A DNA stretch of 64,000 bases from CAJMNU01 sp905214855 (GCA_937890595.1 CALADM010000027.1:4019-68018), one strand, 5' to 3'. Shown: positions 17,795 through 27,899, counted from the first letter of the stretch. The notes: generated from the sequence alone by a model not told the origin. Translations and numbers: made by a program.

Positions 17795-17875
17795 GATATT
17801 TTTATCCAAAATCCATTCCACTATCCTATTTTATCCAATCTTGCCGTCCCCCTCTATCCTTAACCATAAGGAGTA

Positions 17876-20458
17876 TCAATCTGCATATGCTTTTAAAACA
17901 CCATCCTGAAGATCAATGACAATTGTATTGCCTGCACGCACTCCATCTGACAAGATCAACTTTGCTGCAAGTGTTTCTACATGTTTTTGCAGATAACGCT
18001 TTAGTGGACGTGCTCCATAAACCGGATCATACCCATTTTCTACAATGAACTGTTCTGCTGCCTCTGTCAAACGCACAGTCAGCTCTTTGTCTGCAAGACG
18101 CTTGTTGATATCTTCTACCAAAAGACGGATAATGCCTCCAATATTGTCTTTTGTCAAAGGTTTAAACAAAATCGTCTCATCCAAACGGTTCAAAAATTCT
18201 GGGCGGAAATGATTTCTCAGATCTGTCATGACCATAGATTCTGCTTCTGGTTTGATATTGCCTGCTTCATCGATTCCATCCAACAAGTACTGAGAACCAA
18301 TGTTAGAGGTCATGATCAATATAGTATTCTTAAAATCCACGGTCTTTCCGGTGGAGTCTGTGATACGCCCATCATCCAATACCTGTAACAACACATTAAA
18401 TACATCTGGATGTGCTTTTTCTACCTCATCAAACAGGACAACAGAATATGGTTTACGCCGTACTGCCTCTGTGAGCTGTCCACCTTCATCATATCCTACA
18501 TATCCTGGAGGTGCTCCGATCAGACGAGAGACAGAATGTTTCTCCATATATTCACTCATATCAATACGGACCATATTATTTTCATCATCAAACAGGCTCT
18601 CAGCAAGTGCTTTTGCAAGCTCTGTCTTACCAACACCTGTCGGTCCTAAGAATAAGAAAGAACCAATCGGTTTTGTTGGATCCTTGATACCTGCTTTAGA
18701 ACGGATGATCGCCTCTGTCACTTTCTGAACTCCCTCATCCTGACCGATCACTCTTCTGTGTAACACCTCATCCAGATGCAGTGTTTTGCTTCTTTCACTC
18801 TCTGTTAATTTTGCTATCGGAATTCCTGTCCATCTGGAAATGATCCTAGAAATCTCCTCCTCTGTCACACTTTCATGAACCAGACTGAGATCCTGATTTT
18901 TTACTTTTTCTTCCTCTTCTTCCAGTTCTTTCTGTAACTGAGGCAAACGTCCATATTGCAGCTCTGCTGCCTTATTCAAATCATATTTCTGCTGTGCTGC
19001 CTGAATCTCTCCATGGATCTTTTCAATCTCTTCACGCAGTTTAGACAATTTATCCACAGAGGCTTTCTCATTCTCCCACTGTGCCTTCTGACTGGCAAAA
19101 CTCTCTCTCATAGAAGCAAGTTCCTTCTGCAATTCTGCCAGACGATCCTGACTCAGATGATCTGTCTCTTTCTTCAATGCAGCTTCCTCGATCTCTAACT
19201 GCATGATCTTTCTGGACTGTTCATCCAGTTCAGTTGGAAGAGAATCCAATTCCGTCTTGATCATCGCACATGCCTCATCTACCAGATCAATCGCTTTATC
19301 CGGCAGGAAACGGTCTGTGATATAACGATCAGAAAGCATCGCAGCAGATACGAGAGCTGAGTCTGTGATCTTAACACCATGAAAGACCTCATAACGATCT
19401 TTTAAACCTCTCAAAATAGAGATGGTATCCTCTACAGTCGGTTCATCTACCATGACTGGCTGGAAACGTCTCTCCAATGCCGGATCTTTCTCAATATACT
19501 TACGGTATTCATCCAGTGTCGTTGCACCAATACAGTGCAATTCACCTCGAGCCAGCATTGGCTTTAACATATTGCCGGCATCCATAGAACCTTCTGTCTT
19601 ACCAGCTCCAACAATGGTATGAAGTTCATCAATGAACAAAATGATCTGCCCTTCACTTTTCTTTACTTCATCCAAAACAGCTTTCAGACGTTCCTCAAAT
19701 TCACCTCTGTATTTTGCTCCGGCTACTAAAGCGCCCATATCCAGCGCAAATAATTTCTTATCTTTCAAACCTTCTGGCACGTCACCGCGCACGATACGCT
19801 GCGCCAGCCCCTCTACAACTGCTGTCTTACCGACACCAGGTTCACCGATCAAAACAGGATTATTCTTCGTTTTACGGGACAGAATGCGGACAACATTGCG
19901 GATCTCTGCATCTCGACCGATCACTGGATCCAATTTCTGATCCCTCGCCTTCTCTACCAGATCAGAACCATATTTATTCAAAGTGTCATATGTTGCTTCT
20001 GGATTGTCACTGACCACTCTCTGATTTCCTCTCACTGTAGAAAGTGCCTGTAAAAATGTTTCTTTATTTATATTGTAAAGACGGAATAACTCTTTTATGG
20101 TACTCTTTGGATTTCTCAGTACAGCTAAGAAAAGATGCTCAACAGAGACATACTCATCTCCCATCGCTTTTGCCTCATCCTCTGCACTGACCAGCACCTT
20201 GTTCAGATCATTGCTGATGTACAGCTGACCTCCTGATACCTTTGGAAGTTTCTCTATAGACTGGGATAATTCATTCAAAAACTGTTCCTTCTGGATTCCC
20301 ATCTTAGTAAACAACTTCAGAATCAAGCTGTCCTCTATTGTCAGCAGGCTATAGAGGAAATGTTCCTGATCGATCTGCTGATTCCCATACTCATATGCCA
20401 GCTTCTCACTGTTTTTTACAGCTTCCATTGACTTCTGCGTAAATTTATTAATATTCAT
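17876..20458 (-). CDS. clpB: ClpB disaggregase chaperone
   Basis: An 860-residue Hsp100 ATPase that pulls proteins out of aggregates together with DnaK. In order: Clp N domain (1-145), first AAA+ module with GEPGVGKTAVVEGLA, the long coiled-coil middle domain (about 400-525) that marks ClpB rather than ClpC, and the second AAA+ module with GPTGVGKTELAKALAE and a typical ClpB C-terminus. I chose the ATG at 20458, seven bases after AGAGG, because family members start MNINKFTQKS; a GTG two codons earlier is less likely. The promoter overlaps a CIRCE element, so HrcA repression and heat induction are expected. No strong terminator was seen after the stop. Confidence 0.96.
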   Translation of the reverse strand: MNINKFTQKSMEAVKNSEKLAYEYGNQQIDQEHFLYSLLTIEDSLILKLFTKMGIQKEQFLNELSQSIEKLPKVSGGQLYISNDLNKVLVSAEDEAKAMGDEYVSVEHLFLAVLRNPKSTIKELFRLYNINKETFLQALSTVRGNQRVVSDNPEATYDTLNKYGSDLVEKARDQKLDPVIGRDAEIRNVVRILSRKTKNNPVLIGEPGVGKTAVVEGLAQRIVRGDVPEGLKDKKLFALDMGALVAGAKYRGEFEERLKAVLDEVKKSEGQIILFIDELHTIVGAGKTEGSMDAGNMLKPMLARGELHCIGATTLDEYRKYIEKDPALERRFQPVMVDEPTVEDTISILRGLKDRYEVFHGVKITDSALVSAAMLSDRYITDRFLPDKAIDLVDEACAMIKTELDSLPTELDEQSRKIMQLEIEEAALKKETDHLSQDRLAELQKELASMRESFASQKAQWENEKASVDKLSKLREEIEKIHGEIQAAQQKYDLNKAAELQYGRLPQLQKELEEEEEKVKNQDLSLVHESVTEEEISRIISRWTGIPIAKLTESERSKTLHLDEVLHRRVIGQDEGVQKVTEAIIRSKAGIKDPTKPIGSFLFLGPTGVGKTELAKALAESLFDDENNMVRIDMSEYMEKHSVSRLIGAPPGYVGYDEGGQLTEAVRRKPYSVVLFDEVEKAHPDVFNVLLQVLDDGRITDSTGKTVDFKNTILIMTSNIGSQYLLDGIDEAGNIKPEAESMVMTDLRNHFRPEFLNRLDETILFKPLTKDNIGGIIRLLVEDINKRLADKELTVRLTEAAEQFIVENGYDPVYGARPLKRYLQKHVETLAAKLILSDGVRAGNTIVIDLQDGVLKAYAD

Positions 20459-20485
20459 ATGCACACCTCTCTTTCAGTGTTCACT

Positions 20486-20506
20486 TGTTATAGTTCAACT
20501 ATAACA
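20486..20506. repeat. Palindrome in the clpB leader
   Basis: TGTTATAGT (20486-20494) and ACTATAACA (20498-20506) form a perfect 9-bp inverted repeat with a 3-bp centre, between the promoter and the start codon. The sequence GTGTTATAGT also occurs at the -10 box. It may be a second operator or an RNA hairpin. Confidence 0.6.
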
Positions 20507-20522
20507 CCTCATTGTCAGGCAT

Positions 20523-20551
20523 ACTATAACACATTCTGTTAGCACTGTCAA
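20523..20551 (-). promoter_or_regulatory. Sigma-A promoter of clpB
   Basis: On the minus strand TTGACA (20546-20551) and TATAGT (20523-20528) with a 17-bp spacer. The -35 box lies inside the CIRCE element. Confidence 0.85.
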
Positions 20552-20565
20552 TGGGTGAGTGCTAA
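20539..20565. promoter_or_regulatory. CIRCE operator (HrcA site)
   Basis: The minus strand reads TTAGCACTC, nine bases, then CAGTGCTAA. It matches the CIRCE consensus TTAGCACTC-N9-GAGTGCTAA at 17 of 18 arm positions. It covers the -35 region of clpB, as expected for repression by HrcA. Confidence 0.9.
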
Positions 20566-20744
20566 TTTGTTTATGAAAATTTTGTGAATCTGTCTCCTGT
20601 TCCTATTTTACTCACTTTTTCCTATTACCGGTTCGTTCCTGATACAATATTATACTTTCCCAAATCGCCAATTTCTTTCATTTTTTAGATAGCAATATGC
20701 TTCTGGCTGGATCTTCACATAAATTTTCACCATAAATGTATAAC

Positions 20745-20771
20745 AAAAAGGGGCAGCTTATACAGCTGCCC
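20745..20771 (-). terminator. Terminator of the Lpl-type importer operon
   Basis: GGGCAGCT pairs with AGCTGCCC around a 5-nt loop; on the minus strand CCTTTTTG follows. The hairpin overlaps the last codons and stop of the hydrolase gene. Confidence 0.85.
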
Positions 20772-21843
20772 ACTCTAAAAATTCCCTTAGAAATTCTCCA
20801 TGCCAACAATGATCGCCTTCTTGCAGATCATGGACTAAATTGTCTTTTTTATTGTACAATTCATAGGCTTTTCGAATAATGTTCATCTGTTCATAGACAT
20901 TATCCAAACCTCTCTCCCCATTCAAATGGTCACTCTTACAGGATTGTATTGTTAATGGTCTTGGTGCAATCAATGCTCCAATATCCCCCATATCCACATG
21001 TTCCCATAAATGTGGTACATAATTACAGCTGCAATTACTACATAACTTCAAAAGAGAATCTTTATATCCATACATATATCCACTGATTGCACCATATTGA
21101 ATCCGATCATCCAAAGCCATCAGCCATAAGGTCTGCATTCCTCCCCCAGAAAACCCAATACTTCCGATTCTATCCAAATCCCATTCATCTCTCTGAAAAA
21201 TATAATCAATCAGACGCATCAGATCCCAAACACAAAGACCAATCACAGTAAGTCCCAAAGGTTCTGCCATATGAGCCAATTGGAAACATGTAGAATTCAA
21301 AAATGCCTCTTCATCATCTCTCCATAGTTCTGGATCTCTTCGTTCACCAAAGCCTCTGGTATCCGGACAAATGGCTACATAACCGGCTTTTGCTAATTGT
21401 AATCCATAATCATAGTTAAAGTACTCAATTTTATCGCTTACAGCCGGAATATCTCGACATCCTGCCACAGAATATTTTCCAGCTCCTTGATGTCCATGAA
21501 GAGCCAAACAGCACTTTGCCCGTTTTTTTTCATCTGCTGCATCTATGGGAATCAAAATATATAACGGCATAAAAATTTCTGGTTCTGTTTGAATAATAAC
21601 CTTTTCCCTAATAATACCTGACTCCAATATAACTTTTTCTACAATTTGAGGATTCAAAGGGCATGTCTCCATCCGATCTAGTCCTATTAAATCTTTTAAA
21701 ATCTCTCGGATTCGTTCTTTCCAATCCAAATATTGTATGAGAGTCTCTGCCTCCAATCCATCCTTTCTTCCCCATTTTTCAAACAAATACTCCATTCTAA
21801 ACTTAGATGGATAATACTGGCTGATTTTTTTAATCCGATTCAT
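20758..21843 (-). CDS. Alpha/beta hydrolase (acetyl-xylan-esterase/Abhydrolase_7-like)
   Basis: A 361-residue serine hydrolase. The oxyanion side is ALHGHQGAGKYSVAG, the nucleophile elbow is IGFSGGGMQTLW, and the C-terminal histidine lies in GDHCWHGEFL. Phrases such as CPDTRGFGERRDPE fit the large hydrolases seen in polysaccharide loci, which often remove acetyl or similar esters. There is no signal peptide, so the substrate is probably an imported sugar ester. The ATG overlaps the stop of the substrate-binding protein gene (TAATG), so translation is likely coupled. It is the last gene of the importer operon. The exact substrate is unknown. Confidence 0.8.
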   Translation of the reverse strand: MNRIKKISQYYPSKFRMEYLFEKWGRKDGLEAETLIQYLDWKERIREILKDLIGLDRMETCPLNPQIVEKVILESGIIREKVIIQTEPEIFMPLYILIPIDAADEKKRAKCCLALHGHQGAGKYSVAGCRDIPAVSDKIEYFNYDYGLQLAKAGYVAICPDTRGFGERRDPELWRDDEEAFLNSTCFQLAHMAEPLGLTVIGLCVWDLMRLIDYIFQRDEWDLDRIGSIGFSGGGMQTLWLMALDDRIQYGAISGYMYGYKDSLLKLCSNCSCNYVPHLWEHVDMGDIGALIAPRPLTIQSCKSDHLNGERGLDNVYEQMNIIRKAYELYNKKDNLVHDLQEGDHCWHGEFLREFLEWAAV

Positions 21844-23447
21844 TATTGATTCGCCGCCTTGTATCTATCATATTGTGTCTGACGTACCTTCAAAAGTTCA
21901 TCTAAATTCATACTCTTCAAAGAATCTAAATAGTTATCAAAAGTATCCAAGCTTGCCGTTCCAGTAATAAATGCTACATGCATCTCTTCCACATATGTTG
22001 TAATGTCAACTAAATATTGAGAAACAATAGCAGATTCTTCTTCTGTTGCATAAATAAATGGCCACGGATCTCTCATATACTGTTCCAGTTCTTTATCAAT
22101 TGCCACATGCCATTCTGGAAGCAGTACATCTGTTGCCTCAACAGACTGCTGAGATGGCAAACATCCGGGATTAATACCCAATCCCTGCAGCCACAAACTA
22201 TCCTGCGCTTTGTCTGTATATGCTTTAGTTCCATCATTTGATGTCGTATAACTTTCTCCCTCGATTCCCCATACATAAAGTTCCTGACATTCTTCACTCA
22301 TAGCATAGTCTAAAAATCTGATTGCATTCTGTTTGTTCTTACTGTTTGAACTTACACCAAAAATATTAGCAAATGGCTGTCTCGCTAAATAAAATCCCTC
22401 ATACTCACCTGACAATGGCGGCATCCCAACCATAATTCCTTCTTCACCTGTATAATCTGAATACTGTGCACTATAAAGCTGAGACATCTGCCAGCTAAAA
22501 TCAAAAGTCACACCAGTCAGATCGTTGGCACAACGTTCTGTTACCTGATCTCTTGTTAAAGTAGTAAATTCAACCTCCAAAAGTCCTTCTTCATAAAGGG
22601 AATGTACAAATTCCAAATATTCCTTATACTGTTCTCCCTCTGCAAAAGCATAATGAACCTTTCCATTATCATCTGCATAAAAACCACTTGCTAAATCCAA
22701 TCCAAATGCAGGACCAAACATATATAAAAGATAGGATGGTGTATTATTTCCCATTACACTCATTGGTATTTCATCGTTTGGATCTCCATTTCCATTCATA
22801 TCCTGTTCTTTGAATAAACGCAGCACTTCTACAAATTCATCTAAAGTTTTAGGAATCTCTTTTCCTATCTTTTCCAACCATTTCTGATTGATCATCATAC
22901 AAGGCTGATAATTATTTGTTACTACTGTCTGTGGTACATAATAAATATGTCCATCTTCAGCTGTCAAACTAGCTTTTATATCTGGATGTTCATCCAAAAA
23001 TTTTTTATAATTTGGCATATCATCCATATATTCATCTAGCGCTACAAACAATCCAGACTTCAAATAATTCATGTTAGGATCCAAGTCTGGAAGTTCTACA
23101 ATATCAGGCAGATCTGTCCCAGATGCCAACATAGGCATAACAGAATCCTTATAATTTGTAGGAGAAATCAACGTCCAATCAATATTTACACCTGCTCTTT
23201 TTGCCACTTCCTGTATAATAGGAGCAGAAGCAAAATCAACAGTAGAATACCATGAATTTTGTGCCAGCATACTGACAGAAACTCCTTCTTGATCTGTGAT
23301 AGGAGCTTCTCCTGTATAATGATATGTCGTAATTGATTCCTCCGCTTTTATAGAAACCTCTTCCCCTTGTTTACCACATCCACTTAACGAACTAACTCCC
23401 ATAGCCACTGCCATTGTCCAAGCTGCTGCTTGTTTCATCATTTTCAT
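21843..23447 (-). CDS. Extracellular sugar-binding lipoprotein (LplA-like)
   Basis: A 534-residue substrate-binding protein of a CUT1-type ABC importer. The signal peptide ends in the lipobox LSGC with the lipid-modified Cys24. The body is typical of the large LplA/YtcQ-type binding proteins of Firmicutes (long, rich in Asp/Tyr, with EIPKTLDEFVEVLRLFKEQD and a Ca-like DMNGNGDPNDE). The start is set by GGAGG before the ATG at 23447; the longer reading lacks a signal peptide. The two permeases are encoded just upstream. The ATPase is not encoded here; such importers commonly share one elsewhere in the genome. Ligand unknown, presumably an oligosaccharide. Confidence 0.88.
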   Translation of the reverse strand: MKMMKQAAAWTMAVAMGVSSLSGCGKQGEEVSIKAEESITTYHYTGEAPITDQEGVSVSMLAQNSWYSTVDFASAPIIQEVAKRAGVNIDWTLISPTNYKDSVMPMLASGTDLPDIVELPDLDPNMNYLKSGLFVALDEYMDDMPNYKKFLDEHPDIKASLTAEDGHIYYVPQTVVTNNYQPCMMINQKWLEKIGKEIPKTLDEFVEVLRLFKEQDMNGNGDPNDEIPMSVMGNNTPSYLLYMFGPAFGLDLASGFYADDNGKVHYAFAEGEQYKEYLEFVHSLYEEGLLEVEFTTLTRDQVTERCANDLTGVTFDFSWQMSQLYSAQYSDYTGEEGIMVGMPPLSGEYEGFYLARQPFANIFGVSSNSKNKQNAIRFLDYAMSEECQELYVWGIEGESYTTSNDGTKAYTDKAQDSLWLQGLGINPGCLPSQQSVEATDVLLPEWHVAIDKELEQYMRDPWPFIYATEEESAIVSQYLVDITTYVEEMHVAFITGTASLDTFDNYLDSLKSMNLDELLKVRQTQYDRYKAANQ

Positions 23448-23540
23448 AAACTTTCCTCCTGTTTTTTCATTCTTTTTATATATACTATTTTTACTAAGGA
23501 CATATATTTTGTCCTCTTTATACAACATTGAAATCATATA

Positions 23541-24482
23541 TTATCCCTTTACTGCTCCTAACATAGTTCCTTTTACAAGGTATTTCTGAATAAATGGACA
23601 GATAGCAACAATTGGGATCATTGCTAATACAATACAAACATACCGAATTTGAATCGTAGACTGAGCAGCAGCACTGGCTGCTGTGGCACTTTGAGAAGCC
23701 TGCATAATCTCTGTAGAAGCCATAAGCAAAATGCGCCGTAAAAACAACTGTAATGGTTGTAATTCTGTCTTACCTAAATACAAAAGAGCATTAAAGAAGT
23801 CATTATAACGAGCCACTGCATAATATAAAGTCAAAACTGCCAATGTAGGTTTAATAAGTGGTACAGCAATCTTTGTTAAAATCACAAAGTCATTTGCCCC
23901 TTCCAATGCAGCATTCTCAAATAATTCCTCTGAAATTCCTTCAAAAGCAGAACGACAGATCATCACATTATAAGCACTGATTAAAACCGGCAAGATCATA
24001 GCCAAACGGCTATTATAAAGTCCCAACCCTGTAACCACCATGTATGTTGGAATCAATCCACCCGAAAAATACATAGTAAAGGCTAATAAAAAATTCAACT
24101 GTTTTCGAAGAAAAAAACGCTTTCTTGATAATGGATAAGCCACCAGACATGTAAATACAATATTTATAATTGTTCCCGTAATCGTATAAAAGATCGTATT
24201 TCCATACGAAATCCATAGATCATCGTATTCCATTACCATTTTGTAAGTATCCAAAGTAAATTCAACTGGAAATAAGATAACTCGTCCCTGATTCACAGCG
24301 GATCCAGAACTCAAAGAAACACTAACCACATATAAAAAAGGATAGAATGTAACTGCCATTGCCAAAGCAACGAAAAAATAAACGATTACATCAAATATTT
24401 TGTCACCTATTCCTTCATTAGAAAATTCTTTCCAAGCACTCTTAGACATATCTTCCTGCTTTTTTACTTTTATACCACTCAT
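23541..24482 (-). CDS. Sugar ABC importer permease (LplC/YtcP-like)
   Basis: A 313-residue inner-membrane permease with six predicted membrane segments. The EAA-loop that docks the ATPase is ENAALEGANDFVILTKIAVP at about 190-210, and the C-terminus IQKYLVKGTMLGAVKG is typical of the LplC/YtcP type (CUT1). GGAGGA lies at good spacing before the ATG. It lies 12 bp after the partner permease gene and 93 bp before the binding protein gene. Together they form one importer. Confidence 0.9.
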   Translation of the reverse strand: MSGIKVKKQEDMSKSAWKEFSNEGIGDKIFDVIVYFFVALAMAVTFYPFLYVVSVSLSSGSAVNQGRVILFPVEFTLDTYKMVMEYDDLWISYGNTIFYTITGTIINIVFTCLVAYPLSRKRFFLRKQLNFLLAFTMYFSGGLIPTYMVVTGLGLYNSRLAMILPVLISAYNVMICRSAFEGISEELFENAALEGANDFVILTKIAVPLIKPTLAVLTLYYAVARYNDFFNALLYLGKTELQPLQLFLRRILLMASTEIMQASQSATAASAAAQSTIQIRYVCIVLAMIPIVAICPFIQKYLVKGTMLGAVKG

Positions 24483-24494
24483 CCCATCTTCCTC

Positions 24495-25448
24495 CTACCA
24501 GATTGAAGTTTCTGTCAACTTTTTACTCAGCCTGTTTGCTGCAAATACAATTGTAAATCCAATCAATGAATTAAACAGACCAACTGCAGTTGCATAACTG
24601 TAATTCTGATTTTCAATACCCTGACGGTATACATATGTAGAAATAACATCTGCTGTTTCATAAATTCCAGAATTATACAGCAAATAAACTTTCTCAAATC
24701 CTACATTCAAAAGATTTCCCAAAGACATGATCAACAATAATACAATGGTAGGTTTAATACTTGGCAACACCAAATACCATATTGTCTGTAATTTTGAAGC
24801 TCCATCTACTTTCATAGCTTCATATAATTCTGGTCCGATTCCCATAATAGCTGCCACAAAAATAATAGAATTAAAACCAAATGTCTGCCAAGAACCCGAT
24901 ATTACATAAATTGCCCGAAACCATTCAGGCGATCCCATAAAATTAATTGGTTTTCCTCCAAACATTTCAATCATCTGATTAATAATACCACCCGATGGAG
25001 ACAAGAAATTTGTAATCATACCTGAAACAACTACTGTAGATATAAAGTATGGTAAATAGGTGATCACTTGAGCTGTCTTTTGAAATGTTTTATTCTTGAT
25101 CTGTGAAATACATAATGCAAAAATAATCGGAATAGGGAACCCAAATACCAAAGAATAAAAAGAAAGCAGAAAAGTATTACGAATCAGTCTCCAAGCATAG
25201 GGGGAATCAAAAAACTGTCTGAACCATTTTAGCCCTACAAAGGTTCCATTATAAAGTCCTGCAATTCCCTGTCCCGGCTTAAAATTTGTAAACGCCATCC
25301 AAAGTCCTGTCATAGGGAAATAACAAAACACCAAAAGATATATCACTACTGGTGCAATCATGAAAAGAAGATATTTATCCCGTTTGACACATTTTATAAA
25401 CGAGTCTTTTTTTACATTCACATTTTTTTGTTTTGCATTTTTTTTCAT
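24495..25448 (-). CDS. Sugar ABC importer permease (LplB/YtnA-like)
   Basis: A 317-residue permease with six membrane segments, the first gene of the importer operon. APVVIYLLVFCYFPMTGLW near the N-terminus and the EAA loop YEAMKVDGASKLQTIWYLVL are typical of LplB-type subunits. The start at 25448 is chosen because GGAGG lies about 11 bases before it; the ATG at 25466 contains that site within its own second codon and has none upstream. Regulation is probably by the AraC-type protein encoded upstream on the same strand, which has its own terminator. Confidence 0.88.
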   Translation of the reverse strand: MKKNAKQKNVNVKKDSFIKCVKRDKYLLFMIAPVVIYLLVFCYFPMTGLWMAFTNFKPGQGIAGLYNGTFVGLKWFRQFFDSPYAWRLIRNTFLLSFYSLVFGFPIPIIFALCISQIKNKTFQKTAQVITYLPYFISTVVVSGMITNFLSPSGGIINQMIEMFGGKPINFMGSPEWFRAIYVISGSWQTFGFNSIIFVAAIMGIGPELYEAMKVDGASKLQTIWYLVLPSIKPTIVLLLIMSLGNLLNVGFEKVYLLYNSGIYETADVISTYVYRQGIENQNYSYATAVGLFNSLIGFTIVFAANRLSKKLTETSIW

Positions 25449-25643
25449 AACATCATAATCCTCCATTTCTATACTTTCTATTTTTTTACGCTTTTGCTAA
25501 GTCAGTCTGACCTGCTCCATTCTACTTACTCTGTTCCTCTTTCCTTTCTAACACCATTCTAACAAAAACGTTTCAAAAAAATAGAATCAAAAAATTCGGT
25601 ACTTCAAAACGGGATTCTTTTCTTTATTTTGATAAAAAGCATC

Positions 25644-25676
25644 AAAAAAAGAAGTGTCAAAAAACACTCCTTTTTT
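25644..25676 (-). terminator. Terminator after the AraC-type regulator gene
   Basis: On the minus strand AAAAAAGGAGTGT pairs with ACACTTCTTTTTTT. It separates the regulator gene from the importer operon downstream, so the operon needs its own promoter in 25449-25640, where I could not pick one with confidence. Confidence 0.75.
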
Positions 25677-25715
25677 GAATCTTGCACCTTGTTTTTCTAT
25701 TTTTATAGCATTTTT

Positions 25716-27899
25716 TTACATCTGACGCTCAAAATCACTGGGATTCATTCCCATAATAGATTTAAAATTTCTACGGAATGTAAGCATATTACTATAACCA
25801 CTTTCCTTTGCAATTTCTTCTAAAGATTCCTGTGTATGACGCATCTGATGAACGGCAAATGCAATTCTTCTTTCTTGAACATATTGAAGATATGTAATAC
25901 CCACATTTTGCTTAAACAAGGCGGTAATATATCTTGTACTAACCGAAAAATGTTCCCCAATAGTTGTCAAAGAAATTTCTGGATTCATAAAATTCTGATT
26001 TACATATTCGATAATCTCTGTATCATGTGTTCCATGTTCCATAGCCTTTGATCGATTCTTTCTTACCTGTTCAATCACAATCTCATATACATGACGATAA
26101 TATTCCTCTACCTCATCAAAAGTAAGATATAAAGGAAGTTTTTCCACACGGATTTCCAATCCAAATGTGCTATTTATACGCTGGACGGCTTTTACTGTAG
26201 AAACATACAGATCATCCAAAAGCATCTCTATCCCGCGATTAGAAATATCAATCTGTTCCATATTTTTCATTTTTAAATCTGCCAGAAAATCAATCAAATG
26301 ATCCATTCTTTCCTGACTTAAATCTTCGGTCAGCTGTCTAGTTACCTCCTTTGGGAAATAATATCCATTAGCTTCTTCATTTTCCTCGTAAAAATAGACT
26401 CCTCCACGTCCTTCCAAAAAAATACGATTTAAAGCTGTCATAGCATTCTGACAAGAAAGCGGTAGATCCCCGATCTGTTCTTTTACTTCATCAACAGCCA
26501 TTGTGATACTAACATTTTCTTGTCCAATCCATTCTGTTAATTCCTGATAAAAATGATAGATCAACTCCTCGGCATCCTCTCCTTGATTGGTATTAATTAC
26601 CAGATAAAAATTTGATTTATCTCGTTCAAAACAAAGATATCTATTTTCCTCTTTCTCACGATTTCCCAATTCATGAACATAAGCCCGAACTATATTTCTG
26701 CACTGCCTCATCCGTTCTATTCCCCCGCCATCTCCTGTCTCATAGGCAAGGTGAATCACCGATATGATAAAAAACATGTTTTTTACGGATAAAATATCTT
26801 TTCTATAAAGCCGCCCCAATTTTCCATCATCCAATTCTCCCGATAACAAACTATGGATCATACCCGTTTCTGCATATGGTGAGATTGTCAAAATTTCATT
26901 CCGATATCCATCCCGTTCCCCCATTAATTGTTCAATCCCATTTGCCAGCTCTTGAAAACCATCTTCTTGTTCTTTCTCCAAACCAATCATTTTCCAGATT
27001 CGTGAAAGTTGTTCATAAAAAAAATTGGAATAAAAAAATGCCAAACACAAAAACAAAATACTTACTATTATTCCTGCTCCCATAGCCACAGACCACACAG
27101 AATCCGATTCTAATCTAAAACGACTGCTATCTCCTAAAATTTCTATTGAGAAACGAGGATCTAAAACTGATGGGGTCCTTACTGTATACGAAGATTCTTC
27201 AATTCCACCCCGAAGCAATTCTTCTCCATGATACAAAATTTTCCAGCCTTCTTGTAAACTCAGATAGGAATCCATTTCTTTACGGATCTGTTTTTCATCA
27301 AAAAGTACATATACAAGTCCTCTTGGCACCTCAGAACGATAATGGTAAACATCACCATAAATCAGAAATTCTTTTGTAAATGTAAGATTATCACTATAAA
27401 CCCCAGTCAGTGTATTCAAATTTCCTACTGAAAGGTATGGCATCTCCATTTCTTCTGTCTTTTTCAAAGAAAATTCTTGATCGAGACGTATAACATCTTC
27501 ACTCGTATACACACGATTATATCCATTCAGCAAACATACTACACTACTGATCTCTGGATGCAAAGCAGCTGTTCCTGTTTTTTGTTGTCTCATATCCTGC
27601 ATTACTTGATATAAAATATACGAATCTACACTTTTTCCTGTAAATGTAGAACGATATAATTGATTTAAATATGACATTCCATTCACATTAGTTAAAATCT
27701 GTTGAGCTGTCAAAATTTTTCTGTCTAATTGATGTACTGCTTCCTGACCTTTTAATATATAATATTGTTCTGCCTGTTCACGTTTTAACACTACTGCTTC
27801 GTGAATCACTACCACTGAATATGCTATAAAACAAAGAACAATCATTGTCACATAAGACAAAAACATTCGCTTAAATGTTTTACTCCTTAATTTTCCCAT
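25716..27899 (-). CDS. Membrane-bound AraC-type transcription regulator
   Basis: A 727-residue protein of the kind often found beside Lpl-type importers in Firmicutes. A first membrane segment (about 12-34) and a second (about 272-296) enclose an extracellular sensor region, probably Cache-like. A cytoplasmic middle part follows, and the last 100 residues form an AraC/XylS double helix-turn-helix (STRYITALFKQNVGITYLQY, then GYSNMLTFRRNFKSIMGMNP). It likely senses a sugar outside the cell and activates the importer and hydrolase operon downstream. There is no receiver domain or His kinase, so it acts as a one-component system. Effector unknown. Confidence 0.88.
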   Translation of the reverse strand: MGKLRSKTFKRMFLSYVTMIVLCFIAYSVVVIHEAVVLKREQAEQYYILKGQEAVHQLDRKILTAQQILTNVNGMSYLNQLYRSTFTGKSVDSYILYQVMQDMRQQKTGTAALHPEISSVVCLLNGYNRVYTSEDVIRLDQEFSLKKTEEMEMPYLSVGNLNTLTGVYSDNLTFTKEFLIYGDVYHYRSEVPRGLVYVLFDEKQIRKEMDSYLSLQEGWKILYHGEELLRGGIEESSYTVRTPSVLDPRFSIEILGDSSRFRLESDSVWSVAMGAGIIVSILFLCLAFFYSNFFYEQLSRIWKMIGLEKEQEDGFQELANGIEQLMGERDGYRNEILTISPYAETGMIHSLLSGELDDGKLGRLYRKDILSVKNMFFIISVIHLAYETGDGGGIERMRQCRNIVRAYVHELGNREKEENRYLCFERDKSNFYLVINTNQGEDAEELIYHFYQELTEWIGQENVSITMAVDEVKEQIGDLPLSCQNAMTALNRIFLEGRGGVYFYEENEEANGYYFPKEVTRQLTEDLSQERMDHLIDFLADLKMKNMEQIDISNRGIEMLLDDLYVSTVKAVQRINSTFGLEIRVEKLPLYLTFDEVEEYYRHVYEIVIEQVRKNRSKAMEHGTHDTEIIEYVNQNFMNPEISLTTIGEHFSVSTRYITALFKQNVGITYLQYVQERRIAFAVHQMRHTQESLEEIAKESGYSNMLTFRRNFKSIMGMNPSDFERQM

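Noticed and set aside
25644..25676. A-rich and T-rich inverted repeat as an insertion-sequence end
   Set aside because: It is short, followed by a T-run, and sits just after a stop codon, as expected for a terminator; no transposase or partner end was found.
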